A stretch of 64,000 bases of DNA from Paraburkholderia sp. BL9I2N2 (GCF_004339745.1 NZ_SMGP01000001.1:1-64000), one strand, 5' to 3'; shown: positions 10,092 through 21,317, numbered from the stretch's first letter. Notes: generated by a model not told the origin, from the letters alone. Translations and numbers: made by a program.

Positions 10092-11045
10092 ATGGCACCT
10101 GCGATGGGAAACGAATTGCAGCATCGCACGGTGCTGTTGGAAGAAGCGGTTCAAGCGCTGGTCACACGCGCGGACGGCGTGTATGTGGACGGCACGTTCG
10201 GGCGCGGCGGTCATAGCCGCCTGGTGCTGGAGAAGCTGGCTGAGTCGGGGCGTCTGATCGCTTTCGACAAAGACCCGCTCGCCATCGCCACGGCGCAGCA
10301 GATTGCCGATCCGCGCTTTGGCATCGTGCACGAGAGTTTTGCTTCACTGCGCACCGCGATTGCGGAGCGCGGCGTAGGACGGGTGTCGGGTGTTTTGCTG
10401 GATCTGGGCGTGTCGTCGCCGCAAGTCGACGATCCGGAGCGGGGCTTCAGCTTCCGCGCCGACGGCCCGCTCGACATGCGGATGGACCCGACGCGCGGCG
10501 AATCCGCGGCTGACTGGCTGGCGCGGGCCACGGTGCAGGAATTGACGGAGGTGATACGAGATTATGGGGAAGAACGGTTTGCTTTTCAGATTGCAAAGGC
10601 GCTTGTTGCTCGCCGGGCAGAGTCCGACCGTCTTGGGCCTCTCGTCAGCACGGGCGAGCTTGCCCAAATCGTGGCTAACGTCGTCAAAACCCGTGAGAAG
10701 GGCAAGGATCCGGCAACCCGCACCTTTCAAGCTATACGGATTCACATCAATCAAGAGCTTGCGGAGCTGCAAGTCGTTTTAGAAGCAGCGTTGTCGCTGT
10801 TGGAGCAAGGGGGGCGGCTGGTGGTCATCAGCTTTCATTCGCTCGAGGACCGGATCGTCAAGCGATTCATGCAGGCGCACGCGAGTACGCCTGCGGTGGA
10901 TCGCCGTCTGCCGATTCGCGCAGTCGATCTGCCGAGCCCTCCGCTCAAAATCATCGGCCGTGTGTTCGCGAGCGACGCTGAAGTCGCCGCGAACCCGCGC
11001 GCCCGTTCTGCCGTGATGCGTGTGGCGGAGCGGATCGCACCATGA
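10092..11045 (+). CDS. rsmH: 16S rRNA (cytosine-1402-N4)-methyltransferase
   Basis: A 317-aa SAM-dependent methyltransferase (formerly MraW) that modifies C1402 in the 16S rRNA decoding site. The SAM-binding loop [14 protein letters not shown] is near 36-49. [28 protein letters not shown] and the late [13 protein letters not shown] are all family-specific. Length is normal. Two starts are possible, ATG at 10092 or ATG at 10104; neither has a strong Shine-Dalgarno. The stop overlaps the ftsL start by 4 bp (ATGA), implying coupled translation. Confidence 0.95.
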   Translation: MAPAMGNELQHRTVLLEEAVQALVTRADGVYVDGTFGRGGHSRLVLEKLAESGRLIAFDKDPLAIATAQQIADPRFGIVHESFASLRTAIAERGVGRVSGVLLDLGVSSPQVDDPERGFSFRADGPLDMRMDPTRGESAADWLARATVQELTEVIRDYGEERFAFQIAKALVARRAESDRLGPLVSTGELAQIVANVVKTREKGKDPATRTFQAIRIHINQELAELQVVLEAALSLLEQGGRLVVISFHSLEDRIVKRFMQAHASTPAVDRRLPIRAVDLPSPPLKIIGRVFASDAEVAANPRARSAVMRVAERIAP

Positions 11046-11392
11046 ACCGCCTCAATATCTTCCTGCTGATCATCGTGATGGGCTGCGCCTTGTCTGTCGT
11101 CAACGCTACCAATCAGCAGCGTCAGATCTTCATCCAGTTGCAGCGCGCTCAATCGCAGGAGCGTCAGCTGCAGCAGGATTATTCGCAACTTCAATATCAG
11201 CAGAGTGCGCTGTCGAAAACGTCGCGCATCGAGAATATCGCCACTGATTCCCTGAAGATGCAATCGGTCACCACCGGCCGCACCCAGTACCTCACGCTCG
11301 ATCCGGGCGCGGTGAAGGCCGAAGACGCACCGATTCCGACTTCCGGCCCGGCATCGGCGCCGGCGGCGACCCGTCGCGGAGGCGTGCGATGA
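11042..11392 (+). CDS. ftsL: Cell division protein FtsL
   Basis: A 116-aa bitopic inner-membrane divisome protein. It has a short cytoplasmic end, one membrane segment (about residues 4-21), then a Gln-rich coiled coil ([20 protein letters not shown] region) in the periplasm. In the known divisome it pairs with FtsB and FtsQ and helps activate FtsWI. The C-terminal tail is Ala/Pro-rich. Sequence conservation in this family is low; identification rests on topology, size and its fixed position between rsmH and ftsI. It overlaps both neighbours by 4 bp. Confidence 0.92.
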   Translation: MNRLNIFLLIIVMGCALSVVNATNQQRQIFIQLQRAQSQERQLQQDYSQLQYQQSALSKTSRIENIATDSLKMQSVTTGRTQYLTLDPGAVKAEDAPIPTSGPASAPAATRRGGVR

Positions 11393-13254
11393 AAAAATCA
11401 TCGGCTCGCAAGAGCGTAGCTTTCTCGGCCAATCCGATCCTGTCGGTGCGCCTGCCGATGTGGCGTTCGAAACTCGTCGTGTTCCTGCTGTTCATGGCGT
11501 TCGTCGCGCTCACCGCGCGCGCGTTCTGGATCCAGGGCCCGGGCAACGCGTTCTATCAGAAGCAGGGTGAAATCCGCTATCAGCGCCGGCTCGAACTGCC
11601 GGCCACGCGCGGCAAGATTCTCGACCGCAACGGTCTCGTGCTGGCCACGAGTCTGCCGGTGCGCGCGATCTGGGCGATTCCCGAATCGGTGCCGGACGAC
11701 CTCGGCGCCGACAAGCTGACGTCGCTCGGCAAGCTGCTCGGCATGACCAACAAGGAACTGCGCGCCAAGCTCTCGGAAGACAAGAACTTCGTCTACGTGA
11801 AGCGCCAGGTGCCGGTGGACGTGGCCGCGAAAGTCACCGCGCTGGACATCCCCGGCATTTACGCGCGCGACGAGTACAAGCGCTTCTATCCGGAAGGCGA
11901 GATCACGGCTCACCTGATCGGCTTCACCAATGTGGAAGACGAAGGCCAGGAAGGCGTCGAACTCGGCGACCAGAAGCTGCTCGCCGGCATGTCGGGCAGC
12001 CGCCGCGTGATCAAGGACCGCATGGGCCACATCATCGAGGACGTGGACGAGCAGGTCGTGCCACACAACGGGCAGGACGTGGATCTCTCGATCGACAGCA
12101 AGATTCAGTACATCGCCTATACCAACCTGAAGGCGGCAGTCGAGAAATTCAAGGCGAAGGCCGGCGCGGCGATGGTAATCGACGTGCGCACCGGTGAAGT
12201 GCTGGCGCTCGTCAATTACCCGACGTACAACCCGAACGACCGTTCACACCTGACCGGCGACCAGTTGCGCAACCGCATCCTGACCGACACGTTCGAGCCC
12301 GGCTCGATCATGAAGCCGTTCACGGTCTCGCTCGCGCTCGATCTGCACCGCGTCACGCCGACTACACTGGTTGATACAGGCGGCGGCCGTTTCGTGCTTG
12401 ACGGTGCGCCGATTACCGACGACAGCGCGTTCGGCGTGCTGACGGTGGGCGGCGTGATCCAGAAGTCGAGCAACATCGGCGCGACGAAGATCGCCATGCA
12501 GCTCAAGCCCGAAGAGATGTGGAACATGTACACCAGCATCGGTCTCGGCCAGGCGCCGAAGGTCGGTTTCCCGGGCGCGGCGGCGGGCCGTTTGCGTCCG
12601 TGGAAGAGCTGGCGCCGCATCGAACAGGCGACCATGTCGTATGGCTATGGCCTGTCGGTGTCGCTGTTCCAGTTGGGCCGCGCTTACACCGCGATCGCGC
12701 ATGACGGCGAGATCATGCCGGTGTCGATTTTCCGCACGCCTGGCGATCAGCCGGCCACCGGTCCGCAGATCTTCGCGCCGACCACCGCTCGCCAGGTGCG
12801 CGCCATGCTCGAAACCGTCACGGCGCCGGGCGGCACGTCGCCGGATGCGGCAGTGCCCGGCTATCGCGTCGGCGGCAAGAGCGGTACGGCATACAAGCAC
12901 GGCGCGCACGGCTACGACCACTCCAAATATCGCGCTTCGTTCGTCGGCATGGCGCCGATGCCGAACCCGCGCATCGTCGTGGCCGTCTCGGTCGACGAAC
13001 CGACGGCGGGCAGCCACTTCGGCGGTCAGGTGTCGGGCCCGGTGTTTTCGAGCATCGTCGGCGATACGCTGCGCTCGTTGAATGTGCCGCCGGACATGCC
13101 GGTCAAGCAAATGGTGGTGTCCGACGATTCGGCCCCGGCCGCGCCGACCACGCCCGCCACGCCGGCCACGGTCAAGAAGCTCTCCACCAGCGCCGGCGCG
13201 AAGAAGATGACGATTTCCGCGAACGCGAAAAGCCATCCGGGAGTCGTGCGATGA
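11389..13254 (+). CDS. ftsI: Peptidoglycan transpeptidase FtsI (PBP3)
   Basis: A 621-aa class B penicillin-binding protein. It cross-links septal peptidoglycan and works with the glycosyltransferase FtsW. It has one N-terminal membrane anchor (about 28-46), a non-catalytic dimerisation domain beginning at LPATRGKILDRNG, then the transpeptidase domain. Active-site motifs are present: SxxK in PGSIMKPF, SxN in KSSNIGATK, and KSGTAYKHG. The last 45 residues are an Ala/Pro/Thr/Lys-rich tail, making it somewhat longer than the Escherichia coli protein (588 aa). It is a beta-lactam target. It overlaps ftsL and murE by 4 bp each. Confidence 0.96.
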   Translation: MKKSSARKSVAFSANPILSVRLPMWRSKLVVFLLFMAFVALTARAFWIQGPGNAFYQKQGEIRYQRRLELPATRGKILDRNGLVLATSLPVRAIWAIPESVPDDLGADKLTSLGKLLGMTNKELRAKLSEDKNFVYVKRQVPVDVAAKVTALDIPGIYARDEYKRFYPEGEITAHLIGFTNVEDEGQEGVELGDQKLLAGMSGSRRVIKDRMGHIIEDVDEQVVPHNGQDVDLSIDSKIQYIAYTNLKAAVEKFKAKAGAAMVIDVRTGEVLALVNYPTYNPNDRSHLTGDQLRNRILTDTFEPGSIMKPFTVSLALDLHRVTPTTLVDTGGGRFVLDGAPITDDSAFGVLTVGGVIQKSSNIGATKIAMQLKPEEMWNMYTSIGLGQAPKVGFPGAAAGRLRPWKSWRRIEQATMSYGYGLSVSLFQLGRAYTAIAHDGEIMPVSIFRTPGDQPATGPQIFAPTTARQVRAMLETVTAPGGTSPDAAVPGYRVGGKSGTAYKHGAHGYDHSKYRASFVGMAPMPNPRIVVAVSVDEPTAGSHFGGQVSGPVFSSIVGDTLRSLNVPPDMPVKQMVVSDDSAPAAPTTPATPATVKKLSTSAGAKKMTISANAKSHPGVVR

Positions 13255-14798
13255 GCATGTTGCGGCAGAAGCATCCCGCGCAGCGGCAGATCGCCGACGC
13301 GCTCGCCTGGTTGCACGCCCGCGTGCAACCAAACGCGCATCTGCACGCCGACACGCGCTCGCTCGCGGCCGGCGACGCGTTTTTCGCCTATGCGGTGGAC
13401 GGCGCTGACAACCGCCCGTTCATCGACGGCGCGATCGAACGCGGCGCCGCCGCCGTGCTGGTTCAGCCTGAAGGCTTCAGCGGCGCGATCGATCCGTCGA
13501 ACACGCTGGTCGTGCCGGCGTTGAACGAGCTCGCGGGTTCGATCGCGAGCGGCTGGTACAACGATCCGAGCGACGGCATGCTGACGGTCGGCATCACCGG
13601 CACGAACGGCAAGACTTCGTGCAGCCAGTGGATCTCGGCGGCGCTGACGGCGCTCGGCACGCGCTGCGCGATCATCGGTACGCTCGGCACCGGTTTGCCG
13701 GGCCACCTTGTGCACACCGGCTTCACCACGCCCGACGCACCGCAACTGCAACGCAGTCTCGCGCACTTGCGCGACGCGGGCGCGCAGGCGGTGGCGATGG
13801 AAGTGTCGTCGCACGCGCTGCATCAGGGGCGCGTGAACGGCACGGCGTTCGACATCGCCGTGTTCACGAATCTCACGCAAGACCATCTCGACTATCACCA
13901 CACGTTCGAAGCCTACGAAGCCGCCAAGGCGCGTCTGTTCGCCTGGCCGGAACTGCGCGCGGCCGTGATCAACCGTGACGACGCGGCGGGCCGTCGTTTG
14001 CTCGCCAGCACGCAAGGCCGTGCACGCACGATCGCTTATGGGCTAGACGACACGCTGCAAGACGCGCCGCAAGCCGACGCGTTGCTGCTCGCCTCGAATG
14101 TGCGCGCAACGGCAACGGGCACCGCATTCCATTTGAGCACTTCCGACTGGGGCGATGCCGACGTCGAAGTGCAAACGCTCGGCGCGTTCAACGTGAGCAA
14201 TCTGCTCGGCGTGCTGGGCGCATTGCTCGCCGCCGACGTGCCGTTCGACGCCGCACTGGCCGAACTGGCGAAGCTCGAGTCGGTGAACGGCCGCATGCAG
14301 CGTCTGGGCGGCCGCTTGCAGAACGACGAGCCGCTCGTCGTGATCGATTACGCGCACACGCCGGACGCACTGGAAAAGACGCTCGAAGCGCTGCGCCCGA
14401 TGGCAACCGCGCGCGGCGGCGAACTGATCTGCATGTTCGGCTGCGGCGGCGACCGCGACGCGACCAAGCGTCCGCTGATGGGCGCGATCGCCGAGAAGAT
14501 CGCCGACGGCGTCGTAGTGACCAGCGACAACCCGCGCAGCGAAGATCCGCAATCGATCATCGAGCAGATCGCGGCGGGCATGAAAGACGCCTCGAAGGCG
14601 CGCCGTATCGAGGACCGCGCGAGCGCGATCCTGCAAGCGATCCGCAGCGCCGCGCGCGAAGACGTCATCGTGCTGGCCGGCAAGGGGCACGAAGCAACAC
14701 AGGAAATCATGGGCAAGAAACGCGCTTTCTCCGATCAGGACCACGCTCGCCTCGCGCTGGCCGCGCGCGCGACGCAAGCACGCGGAGGTGGCGAATGA
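13251..14798 (+). CDS. murE: UDP-MurNAc-L-Ala-D-Glu:meso-DAP ligase MurE
   Basis: A 515-aa cytoplasmic ATP-dependent Mur ligase that adds the third stem-peptide residue. The P-loop [14 protein letters not shown] lies near 111-124. The DNPRSEDP motif identifies the meso-diaminopimelate-using type, as expected for a Gram-negative wall. The HTPDALEKTLEAL and GCGGDRDATKRP segments of the ligase C-terminal domain are intact. Four-base overlaps with ftsI and murF show a tightly coupled operon. Confidence 0.96.
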   Translation: MSMLRQKHPAQRQIADALAWLHARVQPNAHLHADTRSLAAGDAFFAYAVDGADNRPFIDGAIERGAAAVLVQPEGFSGAIDPSNTLVVPALNELAGSIASGWYNDPSDGMLTVGITGTNGKTSCSQWISAALTALGTRCAIIGTLGTGLPGHLVHTGFTTPDAPQLQRSLAHLRDAGAQAVAMEVSSHALHQGRVNGTAFDIAVFTNLTQDHLDYHHTFEAYEAAKARLFAWPELRAAVINRDDAAGRRLLASTQGRARTIAYGLDDTLQDAPQADALLLASNVRATATGTAFHLSTSDWGDADVEVQTLGAFNVSNLLGVLGALLAADVPFDAALAELAKLESVNGRMQRLGGRLQNDEPLVVIDYAHTPDALEKTLEALRPMATARGGELICMFGCGGDRDATKRPLMGAIAEKIADGVVVTSDNPRSEDPQSIIEQIAAGMKDASKARRIEDRASAILQAIRSAAREDVIVLAGKGHEATQEIMGKKRAFSDQDHARLALAARATQARGGGE

Positions 14799-16207
14799 GC
14801 ATGTTCTCGCTGCGTGAAGCCGCCGCTTTGATCACGGGCGCAAGCGTGCTGGGTGACGACGGCGTCACGTTCGATCGCGTTTCCACCGACAGCCGCAGCG
14901 CCGGACCGGGCGATCTGTTCGTCGCGATCAAGGGCGACCGCTTCGACGCGCACGACTTTCTGCCGGACGTCGCCGCGCGCAATGTGAGCGCCGTGCTGGT
15001 CTCGCGCACGCCGCAAGACTGGAATGTTCCCGCGCTGAAAGTCACCGACACGCGCGTGGGTCTGGGCGCGCTCGCACGCGGTTGGCGCCGCAAGTTCAGC
15101 ATGCCGCTCGTCGCCGTGACGGGCAGCAACGGCAAGACCACGGTCAAGGAAATGATCGCGTCGATCTTCGCCGCCGCGGTCGGCGCCGACGCGCGTCTGG
15201 CCACCGCGGGCAATTTCAACAACGACATCGGCTTGCCGCTCACCTTGTTCCGTTTGCACGCCGCGCACCAACTGGCGGTAGTCGAACTCGGCATGAACCA
15301 TCCGGGCGAAACCTCGGAGCTCGCGAAAATCGCCGAGCCGACGGTCGCGGTGGTGAACAACGCGCAGCGCGAGCATCAGGAATTCATGGCGACGGTCGAA
15401 GCCGTCGCGCTCGAACACGCCAGCGTGATTCACGCGCTGTCGCCGGAAGGCGTGGCCGTATTCCCCGCCGACGACGCCTACGCGAGCATCTGGCGCGTGG
15501 CCGCCACCGGCAGCCGCATCATGGACTTCGCGCTGAACTCCGCCGAGCGCACGACTGAAGCCGCGGTAAAAGGCACGTTTGACGGCAACGTCTTGAGCAT
15601 CGCCACGCCTGAAGGGCAAGTCGAAGTCACGCTAAAAGTGCTCGGCGACCACAATGCGCACAACGCGCTGGCCGCAACATCGGCCGCTTTGGCCGCGGGC
15701 GTTTCGCTCGACGCGATCAAGCGCGGTCTCGAATCGTTCGGCGCCGTGAAAGGCCGCTTGCAGGTGAAGCAGGCCGTGCTCGGCACGCTCGCCGGCGCCA
15801 CCGTGATCGACGACACCTACAACGCCAACCCCGATTCGATGCGCGCCGCGATCGACGTGCTCGCCTCACGCGCCGCGCCGCGCGTGCTGGTGATGGGCGA
15901 CATGGGCGAAGTCGGCGACAACGGTCCGGCGTTTCACCGCGAAATCGGCGCTTACGCCAAGGAACGCGGTATCGACGCGCTGTACGCCATGGGCGACGCC
16001 TCGCGCGACGCTTGCACCGCGTACGGCGCCAACGCGCATCACGTCGCCGATATCGGCACGCTGGTCGCGCAATTGCAGCAGGCCGGTTTCGGTCCTGCCG
16101 CAACGCTTCTCGTGAAAGGCTCGCGCTTCATGCAGATGGAGCGCGTGGTGGACGCCGTAACGAGTCCACAACCCAACGCTGCGGGCAGTACGCCCGCAGC
16201 ACATTGA
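14795..16207 (+). CDS. murF: UDP-MurNAc-tripeptide:D-Ala-D-Ala ligase MurF
   Basis: A 470-aa Mur ligase that adds D-Ala-D-Ala to UDP-MurNAc-tripeptide, completing the cytoplasmic pentapeptide precursor. The ATP loop VTGSNGKTTVKEM is near 108-120. AGNFNNDIGLPLTL, ELGMNHPGE and DDTYNANPDSM are typical of MurF and separate it from the other Mur ligases. Length is normal. The D-Ala-D-Ala substrate is supplied by ddlB in the same cluster. Confidence 0.96.
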   Translation: MSMFSLREAAALITGASVLGDDGVTFDRVSTDSRSAGPGDLFVAIKGDRFDAHDFLPDVAARNVSAVLVSRTPQDWNVPALKVTDTRVGLGALARGWRRKFSMPLVAVTGSNGKTTVKEMIASIFAAAVGADARLATAGNFNNDIGLPLTLFRLHAAHQLAVVELGMNHPGETSELAKIAEPTVAVVNNAQREHQEFMATVEAVALEHASVIHALSPEGVAVFPADDAYASIWRVAATGSRIMDFALNSAERTTEAAVKGTFDGNVLSIATPEGQVEVTLKVLGDHNAHNALAATSAALAAGVSLDAIKRGLESFGAVKGRLQVKQAVLGTLAGATVIDDTYNANPDSMRAAIDVLASRAAPRVLVMGDMGEVGDNGPAFHREIGAYAKERGIDALYAMGDASRDACTAYGANAHHVADIGTLVAQLQQAGFGPAATLLVKGSRFMQMERVVDAVTSPQPNAAGSTPAAH

Positions 16208-16224
16208 AATAGAAGGACCGAAGC

Positions 16225-17394
16225 ATGCTACTGGCGCTGGCGCAATGGCTGCAGAATGACGCAAGCTTCTTGCGCGTGTTCAGTTATCTGACTTTCCGTG
16301 CGGTGATGGCGACCATCACCGCGCTGCTGATCGGGCTCGTCTGCGGCCCGGCGGTGATTCGCAAGCTGACCGCCATGAAGGTCGGTCAGGCCGTTCGTAA
16401 AGACGGTCCGCAAACTCACCTCGTCAAATCCGGCACGCCGACCATGGGCGGCGTGCTGATTCTGCTCGGCATTGCCGTGGCCACGCTGTTGTGGGCCGAT
16501 CTGACGAATCGCTTCATCTGGATCGTGATGCTCGTCACGTTCGGTTTCGGTGTGATCGGCTGGGTCGACGACTATCGCAAGGTGGTCTACAAGGATCCGC
16601 GCGGCATGTCGTCGCGCGAAAAGTATTTCTGGCAGTCGGTGATCGGTCTGTTCGCAGCCGTGTATCTCGCGTTCAGCGTGTCCGAAGCGAGCAATGTGCG
16701 CGTGTTCGACCTGTTCATGGCGTGGGTGCGCAGCGGCCTCTCGATGGGCCTGCCGGCGCGCGCCGACCTGATGCTGCCGTTCGTCAAATCGATCAGCTAT
16801 CCGCTCGGCGTGTGGGGCTTCATCGTGCTGACGTATCTGGTGATCGTCGGCGCGAGCAACGCGGTCAACCTCACCGACGGCCTCGACGGTCTCGTGATCA
16901 TGCCGGTCGTGCTGGTCGGCGCGTCGCTCGGTGTGTTCGCGTATGTGATGGGCAGCTCGGTCTACTCGAAGTATTTGTTGTTTCCGCATATCGCCGGCGC
17001 GGGCGAACTGCTGATTTTCTGTTCGGCGATGGGCGGGGCAGGGCTCGCGTTCCTCTGGTTCAACACGCATCCGGCGCAGATGTTCATGGGCGACGTCGGC
17101 GCGCTCGCGCTCGGCGGCGCGCTCGGCACGGTGGCGGTGATCGTGCGCCAGGAAATCGTGCTCTTCATCATGGGCGGCATTTTCGTCGCGGAGACGCTCT
17201 CCGTGATGTTGCAAGTGACGTGGTTCAAATTCACCAAGCGCCGTTTCGGCGAAGGGCGGCGTCTCTTCAAGATGGCGCCGCTGCATCACCATTTCGAATT
17301 GTCGGGGTGGAAGGAAACGCAGGTGGTCGTGCGCTTCTGGATCATCACGTTGATGTTGTGTCTCTTTGGTTTGTCCACGCTCAAGTTGCGTTAA
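16225..17394 (+). CDS. mraY: Phospho-MurNAc-pentapeptide transferase MraY
   Basis: A 389-aa polytopic inner-membrane enzyme with about ten membrane segments. It transfers phospho-MurNAc-pentapeptide from UDP to undecaprenyl phosphate, giving lipid I. Catalytic and binding motifs are visible: DDYRK near 114, [12 protein letters not shown] near 212-223, and [11 protein letters not shown] near 352-362. AGAAGGACCGAAGC precedes the ATG as ribosome binding site. An 17-bp gap separates it from murF. Confidence 0.96.
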   Translation: MLLALAQWLQNDASFLRVFSYLTFRAVMATITALLIGLVCGPAVIRKLTAMKVGQAVRKDGPQTHLVKSGTPTMGGVLILLGIAVATLLWADLTNRFIWIVMLVTFGFGVIGWVDDYRKVVYKDPRGMSSREKYFWQSVIGLFAAVYLAFSVSEASNVRVFDLFMAWVRSGLSMGLPARADLMLPFVKSISYPLGVWGFIVLTYLVIVGASNAVNLTDGLDGLVIMPVVLVGASLGVFAYVMGSSVYSKYLLFPHIAGAGELLIFCSAMGGAGLAFLWFNTHPAQMFMGDVGALALGGALGTVAVIVRQEIVLFIMGGIFVAETLSVMLQVTWFKFTKRRFGEGRRLFKMAPLHHHFELSGWKETQVVVRFWIITLMLCLFGLSTLKLR

Positions 17395-17417
17395 GCAGGT
17401 ATTAGGGGAAGCAGGCG

Positions 17418-18931
17418 ATGTTCGGCGAGAAGTTTCGGGATCGGCAAAAGCCGATGGTGCTCGTGCTGGACTGGGTGAATCCGGTCTCGCCATGGCGCGC
17501 TGGTGCGCGCGGCACGGCTGTCGGCTGCGTGTGGCCGATACGCGTGAAGTGCCGCCGAACCTGCCCGCGCTGGAAGCGCACGGCATCGACGCCGCATTCG
17601 TCGGTGGCCCGTTTTCGACGGCGCTGCTCGAAGGCGTAGAACTCGTCGCCATCAGCCCAGGTTTGTCGCCGCTGGCTGCTGACCTGTTGCCGCTGATCTC
17701 GGCGGCGCGCGAACAGGGCATCCCCGTGTGGGGCGAACTCGAACTCTTCTCGCAGGCGTTGAAGACGCTCGGCGAAAGCGGCTACGCGCCGAAGGTGATC
17801 GCGATTACCGGCACCAACGGCAAGACCACGACCACGAGCCTGACCGGCCTGCTGTGCGAACGCGCCGGCAAGAAGGTTGCGGTGGCCGGCAACATCAGCC
17901 CGGCGCTGCTCGACAAACTCTCGGAAGCGATCGACAACACCGCATTGCCCGACGTGTGGGTGCTGGAGCTGTCGAGCTTCCAGTTGGAAACCGCGCATAC
18001 GTTTACGCCGGATGCGGCAGTCGTGCTGAACATCACCCAGGATCACCTGGACTGGCACGGCGGTCTCGACGCGTATGCCACCGCGAAGGGCCGCATCTTC
18101 GGTGCACAGACCGTGCGCGTGCTGAATCGCGACGACTCGCGCGTCATGAAGCTCGCGCCTTCGGAAGACAGCGAAGCCGAGATGGTCACATTCGGCGTCA
18201 CCGAGCCGAAGAACGACGGCGACTATGGTCTGCTGCGCGACAACGGCATGATCTGGCTCGTAGAGGCGCACGATCGCGACGCGAGCGACGAGCCGGTGCC
18301 GAAGCGCCGTCGCAAGAACGAAGTGGTGACGCCGCCGAACATCGCGCTAAAACGCCTGATGCCCGCGGACGCGTTGCGTATTCGCGGACTGCACAACGCC
18401 GCCAATGCGCTCGCCGCTTATGCACTCGCGCGCGCGATCGGCCTGCCGGGCGCGCCGCTTCTGCACGGCCTGCGCGAATATCACGGCGAGCCGCATCGCG
18501 TGGAATTAATCGCGTCGATCGACGGTATCGACTATGTGGACGACAGCAAGGGCACCAATGTCGGCGCGACGGTGGCCGCGCTCGACGGCCTTGCGCAGCG
18601 CATCGTGCTCATCGCCGGCGGCGACGGCAAGGGCCAGGATTTCGAACCGCTCGCCGCGCCGGTCATGCGCTGGTGTCGCGCCGTGATGCTGATCGGCCGT
18701 GACGCGCCGCAGATCCGCGCCGCGCTGGAAGACACCGGCATCGCCATGACGGATCACGCCACGCTCGAAGAAGCCACGCGCGCCGCAACTGCGCTCGCGG
18801 AGCCGGGCGACGCCGTGTTGTTGTCGCCGGCTTGCGCGAGCTTCGACATGTTCAAGGGTTACGCGCACCGCGCCGCGGTATTCCGCAGCACGGTAGAAGA
18901 CATCGCGGCCGAACGGGGGACGATGATATGA
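17418..18931 (+). CDS. murD: MurD, UDP-MurNAc-L-Ala:D-Glu ligase (frameshift in this sequence)
   Basis: A cytoplasmic Mur ligase that adds D-glutamate to UDP-MurNAc-L-Ala. The true start is the ATG at 17418 ([10 protein letters not shown]), behind AGGGGAAGCAGG and 23 bp after mraY. One base is missing at 17468-17469, where GG should be GGG. Restoring it gives [14 protein letters not shown] and one 504-aa frame. Without it the first 17 codons lead into the wrong frame. The rest, from [10 protein letters not shown] onward, is intact, with ATP loop [14 protein letters not shown] near 131, HDxxxWHG-like DHLDWHGG, and VDDSKGTN. The break falls in the glycine-rich UDP-binding loop. As murD is essential, a read error is the likely cause. 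It overlaps ftsW by 4 bp. Confidence 0.88.
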
Positions 18932-20202
18932 GCTGGTCGGAACGTTTCGGTTCGCGTCAAGCCGCCGCCGGCGACGCGGGTGGTTCGGGCGGTGCGGCGC
19001 GTGTCGGCCGCACCGGCGGCAGTGGGCTCGCAAGCGCCGTCAACGGCGTGCGTCCGTTGCGCTCGCGCATGCTCGACTACGATCACTCGCTGCTGTGGGT
19101 GGTCGTCGCGCTGCTCGGTCTCGGCGTCGTGATGGTGTATTCGGCGTCGATCGCCATGCCCGATTCGCCGAAGTACGCGTCCTATCGCGACTACGCGTTT
19201 CTCGTGCGCCAGATCATCTTCGTGGTGATGGGCTCGGTGATCGGCGTCGTGTCGTTCCGCATTCCGATCGCGACGTGGGACAAGTACGCGCCGAAGCTGT
19301 TTCTGATTTCGCTGGTCGCGCTGGTGATCGTGCTGATTCCGCACGTCGGCAAGGGCGTGAACGGCGCGCGCCGCTGGATTCCGCTCGGCATCACGAACAT
19401 GCAGCCGTCGGAAATCATGAAGCTCGCCGTGACGATTTACGCGGCGAACTACACGGTGCGCAAGCAGGAATACATGCACAGCTTCGCCAAAGGCTTTTTG
19501 CCGATGGCGGTGGCGGTGGGTCTCGTCGGCGCGTTGCTGCTGCTCGAACCGGACATGGGCGCGTTCATGGTGATCGCGGCGATCGCGATGGGCGTGCTGT
19601 TTCTCGGCGGCGTGAACGGCAAGCTGTTCGGCGGCCTGGTGGCAACCGCGGTCGGCACTTTCAGTTTGCTGGTCTGGGCGTCGCCGTGGCGTCGTGAACG
19701 GATTTTCGCGTATCTCGATCCGTGGGACGACCGTTACGCGCAGGGCAAGGCTTATCAATTGACGCACTCGCTGATCGCGTTCGGCCGCGGCGAGTGGTTC
19801 GGCGTGGGCCTCGGCGGCAGCGTCGAGAAGCTCAACTATCTGCCGGAAGCGCATACCGACTTCATCCTCGCGGTGATCGGCGAGGAACTCGGTTTTATCG
19901 GCGTGCTGGTGGTGATCCTGATGTTCTACTGGATCGTGCGCCGCTCGTTCGAGATCGGCCGTCAGGCGCTCGCACTCGATCGCACGTTCGCGGGCCTGGT
20001 CGCGAAGGGCGTCGGCATCTGGTTCGGCGCGCAGACCTTCATCAACATGGGCGTGAACCTCGGCTTGCTGCCGACCAAGGGTCTCACGCTGCCGCTCGTC
20101 AGTTATGGCGGCTCGGGCATTGTGCTGAACTGCGTCGCTGTTGCGGTGTTGATGCGCGTCGATTACGAGAACCGGGTGTTGATGCGCGGAGGGAAAGTAT
20201 GA
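18928..20202 (+). CDS. ftsW: Septal peptidoglycan polymerase FtsW
   Basis: A 424-aa SEDS-family membrane glycosyltransferase that polymerises lipid II at the septum together with FtsI. About ten membrane segments follow a 45-residue cytoplasmic N-terminus rich in Gly/Ala. Visible SEDS features are [28 protein letters not shown], the catalytic-region [35 protein letters not shown], and the closing [10 protein letters not shown]. The start at 18928 gives the usual ATGA overlap with murD; an open frame extends further upstream inside murD but is not coding. Confidence 0.95.
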   Translation: MSWSERFGSRQAAAGDAGGSGGAARVGRTGGSGLASAVNGVRPLRSRMLDYDHSLLWVVVALLGLGVVMVYSASIAMPDSPKYASYRDYAFLVRQIIFVVMGSVIGVVSFRIPIATWDKYAPKLFLISLVALVIVLIPHVGKGVNGARRWIPLGITNMQPSEIMKLAVTIYAANYTVRKQEYMHSFAKGFLPMAVAVGLVGALLLLEPDMGAFMVIAAIAMGVLFLGGVNGKLFGGLVATAVGTFSLLVWASPWRRERIFAYLDPWDDRYAQGKAYQLTHSLIAFGRGEWFGVGLGGSVEKLNYLPEAHTDFILAVIGEELGFIGVLVVILMFYWIVRRSFEIGRQALALDRTFAGLVAKGVGIWFGAQTFINMGVNLGLLPTKGLTLPLVSYGGSGIVLNCVAVAVLMRVDYENRVLMRGGKV

Positions 20203-21317
20203 CCGCTCTGCCGCAACGCACGCTGATGGTGATGGCCGGAGGCACCGGGGGACACGTGTTCCCTGGGCTCGCGGTCGCTCATCTGATGCAGGCGTGGGGC
20301 TGGAAGGTCGTATGGCTCGGCAATCCCGCGGGCATGGAAGCGACGCTGGTGCCGAAGCACGGCATCCCGATGGAATACGTGCGCTTCGGCGGACTGCGCG
20401 GCAAGGGCATGAAAACCAAGCTGATGCTGCCGCTGAATCTGCTGCGTGCCTGCACGCAAAGCCTCTCCGTGCTGCGTCGCGTGAAGCCGGATGTGGTGCT
20501 CGGCATGGGCGGCTACATCACGTTTCCGGCCGGCTTGATGACCGCATTGAGCGGCCGTCCGCTGGTGCTGCATGAACAGAATTCGATTGCCGGTCTCGCG
20601 AACAAGGTGCTCGCGAAAGTTGCCAAGCGTGTGCTGGTTGCGTTCCCGAATGCATTGCCGCACGGCGAATGGACGGGAAATCCGATTCGTGAGGAACTTG
20701 CGCGCGCAATTGCACCCAAAACACGCTACGCGCAACGCAGCGGTCCGTTGAATGTGCTGGTCGTGGGCGGCAGTCTGGGCGCGACGGCATTGAATGAAGT
20801 CGTGCCGCGCGCGGCGGCCTTGCTCGCGCCGAACGAACGGCCGCGCATCGTGCATCAGGCGGGCGCGAAGCACATCGAGGCGCTGCGCGAGAACTACGCG
20901 GCAGCCGGTTTGCAAGCGGGCGCCGGCGTCGAACTCGTACCGTTCATCGACGACATGACGAGCGCCTACGCGAACGCGGACCTGGTGATTTGCCGGTCCG
21001 GCGCGATGACGGTGTCCGAGATTTCAGCAGTAGGCGTGGCGGCGTTCTTCGTGCCGTTCCCGTATGCAGTAGACGATCACCAAACCACTAATGCAGCGTT
21101 CCTCGCCGACAACGGCGCGGCGCTGGTCGTGCAGCAACGCGATCTGTCGGCGGAAACCCTCGCTGACTGGTTGCGCAGCCAGACGCGAGAAACCCTCGCG
21201 GAGATGGCGGAGCGTTCGCGCTCGCTCGCGAAACCCGACGCCACGGAACAGGTCGCGCAGATTTGCGCGACCGTGGCGGGTTCGATTTCGGGCGCGAGCC
21301 CAGAAGGAAAGCAATGA
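20199..21317 (+). CDS. murG: UDP-GlcNAc transferase MurG
   Basis: A 372-aa peripheral membrane GT-B glycosyltransferase (family GT28). It adds GlcNAc to lipid I to form lipid II. The N-terminal loop [16 protein letters not shown] lies near 12-27. [31 protein letters not shown] and the acceptor/donor segment SGAMTVSEI with DDHQTTNA are all present. The start at 20199 overlaps ftsW by 4 bp; the much longer open frame upstream is an artefact within ftsW. Confidence 0.96.
   Translation: MTALPQRTLMVMAGGTGGHVFPGLAVAHLMQAWGWKVVWLGNPAGMEATLVPKHGIPMEYVRFGGLRGKGMKTKLMLPLNLLRACTQSLSVLRRVKPDVVLGMGGYITFPAGLMTALSGRPLVLHEQNSIAGLANKVLAKVAKRVLVAFPNALPHGEWTGNPIREELARAIAPKTRYAQRSGPLNVLVVGGSLGATALNEVVPRAAALLAPNERPRIVHQAGAKHIEALRENYAAAGLQAGAGVELVPFIDDMTSAYANADLVICRSGAMTVSEISAVGVAAFFVPFPYAVDDHQTTNAAFLADNGAALVVQQRDLSAETLADWLRSQTRETLAEMAERSRSLAKPDATEQVAQICATVAGSISGASPEGKQ

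Noticed and set aside
17366..17417. An upstream start for murD at 17366, inside mraY
   Set aside because: It gives an N-terminus ([10 protein letters not shown]) unlike any MurD and arises only because the one-base deletion puts the real start in another frame.
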